Positions 20,922 through 30,915 of a stretch of 64,000 nt of DNA are shown here, one piece after another (the stretch's first letter is position 1; every line of letters begins with the position of its first letter). The stretch covers positions 372,001 to 436,000 of the forward strand of contig JANFNE010000040.1 in the NCBI GenBank assembly GCA_024867545.1, given 5' to 3'. A program made the translations under genes and the position numbers. Source of the DNA: Phytopythium helicoides (Eukaryota; Oomycota; Peronosporomycetes; Pythiales; Pythiaceae). Below the pieces are notes generated by a model. That model did not search any database, was not told the origin of the DNA, and worked only from the letters and a program-made list of their open reading frames with translations.

Positions 20922-21828
20922 CTAGTTGGTGGTGTTAGGGGACCTACATTTCGTGTAGGTCGCTAACGGACTATTTGGAGGAGCTTCGCGCACTAACTCT
21001 AATCGGCTGGCGCTCATCTTATCCTTGAGGTCTTTGGCGAGAACTGACATATTTTCGCATTCGACGTCGACTTGGATCTGGACCTGCACAGCCTCACTGG
21101 AAAGTTGTGCTGGCTGTTTGGGGTAGAAGACAAAGTAGAGCACCACTTGAATCGCGGCGAAGAAAGCACATACTGCGCCGAGTACGAAGACGAACATGTC
21201 TCCAACGAGCAGTCCATCGATGACCCACAGCGTGTTGCTCGTTGCACCAGCTAGACACATCCAGAACGGGATGGAGGCTGCCGAGCGTGTACGGAGCACG
21301 TGCGCAATGGTCTCGAACGGAGAAATGTACAGCAGCACACTTCCCACTGCCATGAAGTACCCGGTGAAGTTATTAAGCTGACTAGAAGAAATCCCGAGTA
21401 CGCCAATCTTGGCAAGGATGACGAACAGGCTGCCCGCGAGGATGAAAGAGAGTGCGGCAGTGATCGAGATCGCGGCGTATCTGCGCTGCTTGGTCCAGCG
21501 GAAATAGACAGCAGTGTAGACGACGGCAACGGCTTCGCCGCACGCGTAGGTTGCAAATAGCGGGAACAGGTCGCCCGTGACGAGTCCATACATCATGCTG
21601 TGTGGGTTGCGAGCCAGTCAGTGCATGCAACGCAATGTAACAATCGGAGTGAAGCCCTCTTACTTACAGCATGTGACAGTTGACGAGCAGCCCTACAAGC
21701 GGGAGTAGCGCTGCATCACCTGTGTCTTGGGCCTTGTGGATGCGGTAGACGATCGGCGCTGAGCTGAGGCACATGGCGACCGACGTAAGCGACGCTAGCG
21801 CCTGGAGCACCACAAGCCCGACGCTCAT
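20922..21828 (-). CDS. SWEET sugar transporter 14 (minus strand, two exons)
   Basis: Only inverted member. Exon 1 is 21828 down to 21668, the intron 21667-21598 (70 bp, GTAAGT...ACAG) and exon 2 21597 down to 20922; 278 residues. Splice join gives H-M-L-M-M-Y-G: Leu replaces the Trp found here in the other members, next to the pore, an oddity. First repeat: SSAPIVYRIHKAQDTG, LVNCHM. Second repeat: YISPFETIAHVLRTRSAASIPFWMCLAG, TSNTLWVIDG. Tail has a charged segment, then NSPLATY. Head-to-head with SWEET 15 across 464 bp. Confidence 0.93.
21598..21667 (-). other. intron of SWEET 14 (shared position)
   Basis: 70 bp, GTAAGT donor and CACACAG acceptor, phase 2 at the same codon as the other four array introns. 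Confidence 0.88.
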
Positions 21829-22292
21829 ATTGGCCTGTAGGCAATCTAGGAGCTGTCGTCGTAGCGCACCACGGAGAGTTGTGGAATGGCACGAATGCGC
21901 ATCGCCTCGCTTCAGTTCTCAACGGTTGACAACTGAAGTTCGTGGCTGTCGCACCGGCACGCCAACCTTCTCGAACAGACGCTGCGTGACTCGCGTCCTC
22001 CGTCACATCCGGGTGTTTGGACGGGATCTCAAGAGTGACGGTCGGCCATTGCTGTCGTGATCGCTGCGTGTCAAGCGGGTGGCGGTGCAGCGATGCCGGT
22101 GTCGCGACTGACGTGGTGAGATGGAGACGAGGCGCTGACGTCGCCCTCGTCACCACCAAAGCGAACCTAAGCGCGAGACGACGGTGAGTGGTGGTCCTAA
22201 CGCAATCAGTCAAAACTTCAAGAGGACTTGACCCTTTGCCAGTCGGTCTCACTAACGTCACTCGACCACCAGACGCCCCGAAGGCGAACGAC
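21829..22292. promoter_or_regulatory. bidirectional intergenic region, SWEET 14 / SWEET 15
   Basis: 464 bp between two divergent SWEET start codons, the only head-to-head arrangement in the array. No TATA or named motif is evident. By position it must contain the promoters of both genes. Confidence 0.5.
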
Positions 22293-23156
22293 ATGTCAGC
22301 CGTGACGGTGGTCAAGTCGCTGGCGGGCTGTGCGTCGCTCGTGATGATCCTGAGCCCGTCGATCGCCATGCGCCGCGTCTGCAAGACCGGCAAGATCGGG
22401 CTGCTCTCGGTGGTCCCGCTGGCCTCTCTGCTCGCGAACTCGCACGTCTGGTGGGTTTTCTGCTGGCACTGAGGCGATTTTGGGGCTCCCACGCTCACCG
22501 ACTGCCGCTGGGACAGGATGATGTACGGCTACCTGAACGACCTCATCTTCCCCATCTTCGTGACGTTCGTGATCGGAGACGTGGTCGCGCTCGTCTACCT
22601 GACCATCTACTGGCGCTTCACGACCGAGAGAGCCAAGGTCCGCCGCATCCTGCTCTTCGTCTTCTCTGTGCTCTTCCTGCTCAGCCTGTACGCCGTGCTA
22701 GGCGGACTTGGGTACCTGGGACAGAGCTACCACGGCGTGGCCACCACTATGGGCTTTGCGGCCGACATTGTGGCCGTGTGCCTCTACGGCGCGCCGATGG
22801 AGAAGATCTGGCTCGTGCTCAAACACAAGTCGGCCGCGTACTTCCAAATCCACATGGTCATCGCGGGCACGACCAACAACGCGCTGTGGTTCGCCTACGG
22901 GCTGCTCACGCACAACTGGTTCATCATCAGCCCAAACATCCTCTTCCTCACGCTCGGCTCCACCACGCTCGTGCTCTACGCCGTGTATAACCCCAAGACG
23001 CACCCACTGGCCCTCGATGATGGCGACAAGACGGACGCCGAGCCACGCATGTCGGTCGTGATCGTCACGCCCAGCTGCGCCGGTGGCAAGCCCATTGACC
23101 TGCAGAGCCCTAGTTTTGACGCGCTGCACTCGCCCCTCGCGCCAATCCGGCACTAG
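22293..23156 (+). CDS. SWEET sugar transporter 15 (two exons)
   Basis: Exon 1 22293-22450, intron 22451-22516 (66 bp, GTGGGT donor, GGACAG acceptor), exon 2 22517-23156; 265 residues. Reading through the intron ends 22 bp later at TGA, so splicing is needed. First repeat: LSPSIAMRRVCKTGKIG, ANSHVW|MMYGYLNDLIFP. Second repeat: YGAPMEKIWLVLKHKSAAYFQIHMVIAG, TNNALWFAYG. Tail: VVIVTP, SPSFDALHSPLAPI. Strong third-position GC. Confidence 0.94.
22451..22516 (+). other. intron of SWEET 15 (shared position)
   Basis: 66 bp, GTGGGT donor (less usual than GTAAGT), ACAG acceptor, phase 2 within the conserved Trp codon. Confidence 0.85.
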
Positions 23157-23523
23157 CCGCCTCAAAGTCACGAGCCTGAACGCTAACGCTCCAGCCTAAC
23201 GAGTCCAACATGATGTATATTGCATTCTTCTCCAGCTCTGCCACAGAGGGCTTGATATTGATCCCATTTGCTCCACTCAGTCGAGCTGAGCGTCGCCAGT
23301 CGATTCGAGAAGGCGTTGCCTCCGTCCTGCGGTACACTCATCGCATCATCGGATTGGATTGCGTCGTCCCGGCGTCCTACGTAATGTGTGTCTCACCAGC
23401 CGATGACCGTGCGGTGCCGCCCCATCGCACGCACCGCTCTTCAGTCTCACTCGCCAACTCGCAACCTGCCAACCACTCGGAGCTCTTCAACTAGCTGATC
23501 GACATACAATTGCTCTAGTTGAC

Positions 23524-24387
23524 ATGGTCTCCGCTTCGGTCGTGTTGGCAGTCAAGATCGTCACGGGGTTCACGTCGCTGCTCGTCATCTTGAGCCCGTG
23601 CGTGGCACTCACTCGCGTCGTCAAGGCCAAAGACGTGGGCTCCGTGTCGGCTCTGCCGTTGCTGCTGCTGCTCTCGAGCTCCCACATGTGGTGCGTTCTG
23701 CAGCTACGATCCTAGCGACTTGGGCCAGTTGTTCAAGTTTTTCACGTTATCTTTGATTTCAGGATGATGTACGGCGCCATCGCGGACCTTATGTTCCCCG
23801 TCTTCTCCATCTTCCTGTTCGGGGAGATTGCGGCTTTGAGCTACCTCGGCATCTACTGGCGATTCGCCGGCAATCAGCGGCCCCTCGTGGCCAAGCGAGC
23901 TGTGGTTGTAGTAGTTGTGCTGTCGGTGCTGACCGTGTACGCATTGCTCGGAGCTACGGGTAACACGGGTCAGAGCCATCACGGTGTCGTGTCGACCATG
24001 GGCGTGCTAGCCGATATCGCGCTCGTCATGCTGTACGGCGCGCCGCTCGAGCGGGTCGCGATCGTTCTGCGCACCAAGTCAGCCGCAGTCATCCAGGCAC
24101 CCATGGTTGTTGCTGGCACAATCAACAACCTCTCGTGGTTCTCCTATGGCCTCGTGACCAGTAACTGGTTCCTCATCGGACCCAACTGCCTATTCATCTC
24201 ACTAAATGTCTTCCAGCTCGCGCTCTGCTTTTTCTATCGGCAGCGCAGCGAAGAAAAAACTAAAGTTGCAAGTGGGAACGAGGTCGTCACCGTCGTGGTG
24301 GACACTTCGAGCGTGCGAGAAATTCCGCTAACTCCCGTGGAAGCAAGCGACAGTTTCCATGCTCTATCTTCCCCGGCGCTCGCCTAG
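23524..24387 (+). CDS. SWEET sugar transporter 16 (two exons)
   Basis: Exon 1 23524-23690, intron 23691-23762 (72 bp, GTGCGT...TTTCAG), exon 2 23763-24387; 263 residues. First repeat: LSPCVALTRVVKAKDVGSVSALPL, SSSHMW|MMYGAIADLMFP. Second repeat: YGAPLERVAIVLRTKSAAVIQAPMVVAG, INNLSWFSYG. The helix-2 Asn is Ser here (S-S-S-H-M-W) and helix 6 has NLSW, so both pore-side positions differ from the consensus. Tail ends FHALSSP. Last gene of the array; nothing transporter-like follows. Confidence 0.93.
23691..23762 (+). other. intron of SWEET 16 (shared position)
   Basis: 72 bp, GTGCGT donor and a pyrimidine-rich TTTCAG acceptor, phase 2 at the conserved Trp codon. Confidence 0.86.
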
Positions 24388-25611
24388 TCTTGAAGGCAAC
24401 GGAGTAAGTTAAAATCGCGTTATGCCCGGTCAACTGAAAACAATCATTGAGTTGGAGACGTCCGTGGCGACAAATAAAACTAAGCTTGCTTTGGCTGAAG
24501 CTGGGATGTTTTCTGATCGTGTTCAAAATTCTCCCATGGCCAAGGCTCTGGTCAGTTTCTTATGATCTTTCTCAATGATTCGATCGTTTCCTAGCAGTTA
24601 TAGGAATACAGCAAGACCTCATGATCAGTATAGCCGAGATCGTGAATCGCATCGCCGTGTGAAAGTGAGTAATTACTCAAACTTCGACACCAGTAATCTA
24701 CAGGTTGCAACAACAGACTTAGTTACATCGAAGTGATATCATCTTCATTCATCAGCAATTGTGTGAATACGGTTGACGGCAAACAACCACAAATTCGAGT
24801 GTAGGAGCGGGTGCTGAACCGGATCTCAGTTGCGAAATCGTGCCATTCTCAACTTTACCAGGTTTCTCTTCGATACGATCTAGAACAAATTGTCATATGA
24901 GTCAACATCGACGTCAAGATTTCGAATTCATGCAGAGCCTTTGCCAATTCAATGGATAACCCGATTCGATTTTGACAATAACAAGACAATGTTGCTCTGC
25001 ACAGCCAAATGGCAAACTTGGAGGACTCTACAAAGCCGTGGTTTGGTAAATAGATTCTCATGAATACCGACCTCTTCGATTTGAGTTCTTTATCAAGTGT
25101 GAAAATGTATTTTCAACTCGTTTTGGGATTGCTGACTGAGAGGAATCGAGAACTTGCTAATAGCTATTCGGAAGACCTGAACAATACATCACAGTACATT
25201 CCGACGAGATCCTAAAGCCTTTACGGTGCTCTTGGTCATAGCCAGTCGCTTATAATGCTTCTACAACTTATAATGTTGCCTTGTTTTTCAGCGTGCTCCA
25301 ATCCCCTTGATGGGAGTGACAGATTGATCGCTTCGCCAGGCTCGAGTGCACCACTTACAGAGACTTGCTATCCCGTTGGCAGGCAGAATACGAAAGAAAA
25401 CACAACAGATTCGAAAAGGAAGGGCAGTCCTACATTCAATTGAACGAACTCAGAGTCTCAAGCCTCGCTAATCTACGATTTGCGGGCAGGAACGGGTATA
25501 TGCAAGCGCTCTCAACGAAGGCGTCTGAGTCAGCAGCTTGAAAATCTTCATTACAACATACCGTTTTGCTGGCGGGGCACACTCGATGACACAGCCATAT
25601 GTGTGGCCAGC
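24388..25611. other. 1.2-kb AT-rich region, no supported gene
   Basis: AT-rich sequence resembling 5700-7000 in composition. A minus-strand frame at 24855-25061 contains no motif I can defend. Possibly a decayed transposon. Confidence 0.3.
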
Positions 25612-26718
25612 TCACACACTAGCTTTGCTGAGCAGTCGGTACGGCTCTCGCGTCGCCTTCTCTTCGCCAACGAGCTGACCAAGTTCCTCTTCTTCCGTTA
25701 GCGTGCGGATGTCGGACGTGGCTTGTTCCGTGAGCAATCGGTACGGCTCTCGCGTCGCCTTCTCTTCGCCAACGAGCTGACCAAGTTCCTCTTCTTCCGT
25801 TAGCGTGCGGACGTCGGACGTGGCTTGTTCCGTGAGCAATCGGTACGGCTCTCGCGTCGCCTTCTCTTCGCCAACGAGCTGACCAAGTTCCTCTTCTTCC
25901 GTTAGCGTGCGGATGTCGGACGTGGCTTGTTCCGTGAGCAATCGGTACGGCTCTCGCGTCGCCTTCTCTTCGCCAACCAGCTGGCCGAGTTCCTCTTCTT
26001 CCGTTTGGGCACGGATATCGGATGCGGCTTGTTCCGTGAGCAGTCGGTACGGCTCTCGTGTCGCCTTCTCTTGGCCAACCAGCTGGCCGAGTTCCTCTTC
26101 TTCAGTTAGCGTGCGGAAGTCGGACGTGGCTTGTTCCGTGAGCAATCGGTACGGCTCTCGCGTCGCCTTCTCTTCGCCAACGAGCTGACCAAGTTCCTCT
26201 TCTTCCGTTAGCGTGCGGACGTCGGACGTGGCTTGTTCCGTGAGCAATCGGTACGGCTCTCGCGTCGCCTTCTCTTGGCCAACGAGCTGACCGAGTTCCT
26301 CTTCTTCCGTTAGCGTGCGGATGTCGGACGTGGCTTGTTCCGTGAGCAATCGGTACGGCTCTCGCGTCGCCTTCTCTTCGCCAACGAGCTGACCAAGTTC
26401 CTCTTCTTCCGTTAGCGTGCGGACGTCGGACGTGGCTTGTTCCGTGAGCAATCGGTACGGCTCTCGCGTCGCCTTCTCTTCGCCAACGAGCTGACCGAGT
26501 TCCTCTTCTTCAGTTAGCGTGCGGAAGTCGGACGTGGCTTGTTCCGTGAGCAGTCGGTACGGCTCTCGGGTCGCCTTCTCTCGATCTACCAGCTCCCCGA
26601 GCTCTTCTCTTCGTTAGTAAGCACACGGGTACGCAAGCATCGTCGACTCTGCCTCAGCCGAAATAAGACCCGTCGCAGCGACGATCACAAGAAGGACGAG
26701 GCCAAGGTGCTTGTTCAT
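25612..26718 (-). pseudogene. secreted tandem-repeat protein, candidate effector, broken
   Basis: Starts with an ATG at 26718 and a clear signal peptide: MNKHLG, a hydrophobic core LVLLVIVAATGLIS, then A-E-A. After 34 codons there is an in-frame TAA at 26614-26616. The same frame then stays open to 25612 and encodes about nine copies of a 34-residue acidic repeat containing LTEQATSD, RTLTEEEEL, GQLVG and EEKATREPYRL. A partial first repeat just 5' of the array reads in a shifted frame, which points to two compensating indels flanking the stop. Signal peptide plus repeats suits an oomycete secreted effector, and RTLTEEEE loosely resembles RxLR-EER composition, but a true RXLR motif is not seen. 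An intron is an alternative: the stop lies in TACTAAC, a perfect branch-point sequence, though no good donor fits. Confidence 0.6.
25630..26590. repeat. coding minisatellite, 102-bp unit, about 9 copies
   Basis: Direct tandem copies of a 102-bp unit keep one minus-strand frame. Copies differ mainly at a few sites (TSDV/I/F, GEE/GQE, one copy with TSD to ASD and RTL to RAQ), with variants alternating along the array, which suggests duplication of multi-unit blocks. Confidence 0.95.
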
Positions 26719-27742
<1,024 letters not shown>

Positions 27743-28130
27743 AGGCAGATACAACTGCTGCTCCGATTCCAACTGCAACAACTGTGAAAGGAACAGGAGA
27801 TGATGGTATAGTTTCGTAGGACTACTGCTGTCGCAATGCGTTGTCCGCGCATACCTATTGCATGCAGATAATCACGGCGACCACAACAGACACACGACGC
27901 TGACTGTCGCACTGATGTACAGCCCAACGCTGGGAACGAGGCCGAAGAATGTCCAACGCGTTGACGCCCTTCATGCATCCAGAGCCGTAGCCACTCTGAC
28001 CATAGTTGGAGATGGTGATCTGAAAAAATCTCGGGGCGAATCTGGCCGCTGTTCTTGAATCGGTTGGCACGCCGGGTCGCGGTGGCCCCAGTGCAGTTCC
28101 ATGCAGCTGTCCGCACCGCTTCAGGACTTG

Positions 28131-28733
28131 TTACCGCAAAATCTGAAGGTAGCGGCACCCGTTGGTCGTCTTGGGGAGACAGACCGAAGGATTGGTGATC
28201 TTCTGAAGTCCATCGAGCATGGTGCGATTGAAGAGATCTCGGAAGTTCCAGCCACTCATGTTTGGGCCGGTTCCGTACACAGCCTGATCAGTCACTAAAC
28301 ACTCAACCTCCAAGCCAGGAAGATTGGCACGGCCATCCAAACAGACTTGCCCCGATTTGTAGGCACCGGCCTGGAGGTGGTAGGCACCACCAATCTGGTT
28401 GACATTGTTGTAAAAAATCCAGCCGAGGTTCGCCTCATCCGCATCGACCCACTCTCCACTGTACTGGAACTTGAGGCTAAAGGCCTCGGCACACTTGCTG
28501 GTGATGGCGAAAAGAAGGAAAGTAAATACGAAATCAGTTCCAAGGTATTGAATCTTGAGTCGATAACAGTCTGAAAATGCAAAGAGATTGTCAGTTTTTG
28601 TCCGTAAGCGAACGAGGGTGCAGTGTGGAAACCGAACTGAGAAGAGAGGAGCGAGGAGAGTGCGGAGGACTTCTAGGAAGTTGAGCGCAAATTCGCGAGT
28701 GAGGGAGTCGACGATGAACGTGAACAGCAGCAC
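28131..28733 (-). CDS. uncharacterised protein with internal signal-like helix, possibly spliced
   Basis: A 200-codon minus-strand frame without an ATG at its 5' end. A hydrophobic segment (DFVFTFLLFAITSKCAEA) ends in a plausible signal-peptidase site and is followed by a hydrophilic domain with Cys residues (GQVCLDG, VECLVTD, PSVCLP, TNGCRY). The pyrimidine-rich TTTTCAG at 28571-28577 could be a splice acceptor just upstream of the helix, and GTAACA at the 3' end (28134) a donor, so this may be the middle exon of a secreted protein gene. A possible next acceptor, TTTTTTCAG, lies at 28020-28028. Family not recognised. Could equally be a relic. Confidence 0.35.
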   Translation of the reverse strand: MLLFTFIVDSLTREFALNFLEVLRTLLAPLFSVRFPHCTLVRLRTKTDNLFAFSDCYRLKIQYLGTDFVFTFLLFAITSKCAEAFSLKFQYSGEWVDADEANLGWIFYNNVNQIGGAYHLQAGAYKSGQVCLDGRANLPGLEVECLVTDQAVYGTGPNMSGWNFRDLFNRTMLDGLQKITNPSVCLPKTTNGCRYLQILR

Positions 28734-29305
28734 TGAAGCTCCTGAGGCTAATGGCCCCTGCCCCTGCTGGATCGGGCTCTACAGGTTCTACGTAGCATAG
28801 TGGAATTCAGTCAACAAATGCGTTGGGGCAAATGTTCACTGCGTCTCTCCATCTCCGATCTGGATAATTGTACTGTACTGATACGATGGAGTGCTCGTAT
28901 TGAGCCTCGATGCTTTTCGAGTTGCGGTTGGTTTCATGGGATTTGCATCGTGGATGCTCATCTGGAGCTGGGAGGATAATGTATTTTGATTGGTCAAAAT
29001 ATACAATTCAGCAAATATGATTGGCCAGATAGTCCGAGTACTGGAAACTGATTGGGCGACGATACACCTCACCACGGTCAAGTTCAGGGACCGGGTTCGC
29101 TCCGCTCTGCAATGAAGATCTCCATTCATAGGCATCGTACGAGGGAAATACTTACGGGATACCAACTGTAATTCACAATAGATCCGGACTTGGGTCAAAA
29201 TAGCGTACAAGGCGTTATTGTGGTATGGCCTTTTATTTTTCTGTGTTTTGATTGGATAATAATAAGTATTTTCAAAATAGCAATTTTGGTGATTCATGAC
29301 ACGAC
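28734..29305. other. AT-rich region, no supported gene
   Basis: A minus-strand frame (28836-29297) has no recognisable content. Several GATTGG/CCAATC-type words occur (near 28990, 29020 and 29250). Probably transposon flank. Confidence 0.3.
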
Positions 29306-29948
29306 GTGATATGGATCATGAAACGACGTGATTGTGAGAACCAAGGAAAAAATCACGGTATCACCACCGCTAAGATTCGTGGGGCGTCAATCCGCCCTTA
29401 TGCAGCAGCTACAGCCAATAATACACCGCATGCATCGAGCACATCCGCTCAGCTACAGCTAGAAATGGACAGTAGCGTTCGCGAGACTGTTGAAGCTACG
29501 CTTTTATCTCGACCAAGCAATACACAACGCAAATACGGTAGATGTCAGCAAAAAGTTTTGCGGTGCTCGGGCAACGAGGTTTTAGTAATAGAGGTACACT
29601 TAGGGGCGGCAAGCTACATCCCATCGTAGCTGTGTGCGTGATTCGAAGAAAATCTAAACGAGACAGTAGCAAAGCAGTTAGAGGTTCAACTTTGCACGGC
29701 TATATTAGTTCTCTTATTGATTTATACAACCGCCAGGTCAGCCTACCGACCAATTCAAATGGCCACCCGCGTACTAATGCTGTGAAGTTGCTGCTTCAAA
29801 ATGTGAATGCTCAAGCTACAAAACTTCGGGGGCGTAACTATCAAGATCGTGAACATGGATCACTTCTCGCTGGATAAAATTCAACAGGGCAAATTCAGCA
29901 AATTAGCGATGGGTTCCTAGCGCATAATGGCATTCGTGGACGAGCTGC
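29306..29948 (+). pseudogene. Crypton-like tyrosine recombinase relic, N-terminal part, split by element 1
   Basis: Two overlapping plus-strand frames (29306-29629, 29542-29877) join by a frameshift near 29550-29580. They read like the N-terminal core-binding part of oomycete/fungal Crypton-type tyrosine recombinases: N-T-Q-R-K-Y-G, a K-L-H-P segment, then a helix-rich LHGYISSLIDLYNRQ and NGHPRTNAVKLLLQNV. A stop at 29875-29877 and others show decay. The sequence resumes after element 1 at 40584, where the codon is completed and the frame continues briefly. No catalytic R-HxxR-Y is visible. Assignment rests on pattern memory, hence moderate confidence. Confidence 0.45.
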
Positions 29949-30818
29949 TGTGGTGTAGCTAAATTACCTCCGATAGCCAGGCCAGCGTGAAAGCTGCAGA
30001 AGATTTTACCAGGTGTGACCAGACAGCACTAGGGCTTCCTGGTAGTCAAGATGATACTTCCAGGTAGTCATAAAAGATATTACAGACATAGGCATACTGG
30101 CCTCATCCGGCGGCGCTTCAGCCGGAGTGCCGAGCGGACGCGAAGGAGCGTGAAGCACCGTCGAGCGCGAAGGGTTGCAAGGTGGATTGCATAGAGGAAG
30201 GTCGCTTCACTTGCATATTGTATATGAGGACCGCCAAGAGTCGGCTAGGAGAAAGAAACGGCCATGCGCCGCTAGGAAACATTTAAATAGAGCAGAATCT
30301 TCCGGGTCTCCAACAAGCGCCGAGCGCCAACGAGGTGGGTAGGCGTAGACGTGGTTGATGGCTGCCGTGGGAACCTTTAGCAGGTGAAAGCTTGTGAGGG
30401 GACCACCGCGGCAGGCCAAGAGACGTGTGTGGTGCATAGGAAGAGAGGCCTGCGAAGTCCTAGCTGAGATCTAGGCGGTGATCACTAGCTGGGGGTTCAT
30501 TTCTGCCTCTAGCGGCTCGTAAACAGCGCGTGAGCGCTAGCTGCCACTCTTTAGTGGGGCTACGAGTTTCTGTGACGTATATATCTGTGTGTTGGTGCGG
30601 AGCCCTTTGCTCGTGGGCTCTGTATCGTTAGCTGGCACACCTGCTGGTGGTATTCACCAGAACGCAACCCGGTCAGAATAGGGCAAGGACTCTAACGGGG
30701 AGACCAACGTCTGTCGGTCTAATCGGCGGGTTCACGCTTAAAAAGGCTGCTGTCGTTGACGGTGGCTGTTGTGTGGATTGGAGGTAGGTGTACGCCAAAT
30801 ACTAATCGCAATATCACA
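29949..30818 (+). repeat. 5' LTR of element 1
   Basis: 870 bp, starts TGTGGTGTAGC, ends AATATCACA. A TATA-like GTATATAT at 30577-30584 is the likely promoter core for the genomic transcript. The 76-codon minus-strand frame inside recurs in every LTR copy and looks like a by-product. Confidence 0.96.
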
Positions 30819-30915
30819 ACTGGTGCGCATGCCCGGATTGTGCTCTGGTTGTTTACTTCCTACAGGTCCGTCAGCTAACAAAAACAACCAACAAGTACGA
30901 GCGAGAGAGAGAGAG
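30819..30915 (+). other. primer-binding site and leader of element 1
   Basis: TGGTGCGCATGCCCGG from 30821 would pair with a tRNA ending CCGGGCATGCGCACCA; I cannot name that tRNA. The leader ends in a short (GA)n run directly before the gag ATG. Confidence 0.6.

Noticed and set aside
24855..25061. Possible Ty1/copia reverse-transcriptase fragment
   Set aside because: Only vague resemblance; no YxDD or other landmark.
25907..26188. Plus-strand frames across the 102-bp repeats
   Set aside because: The signal peptide and longest continuous frame are on the minus strand.
25612..26718. Calling the repeat protein an RXLR effector
   Set aside because: No RxLR followed by EER at the expected distance from the signal peptide; only similar composition in the repeats.
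30207..30437. 76-codon minus-strand frame repeated in every LTR
   Set aside because: Identical in all copies only because the LTRs are recent; no start context, domain or codon-position signal.
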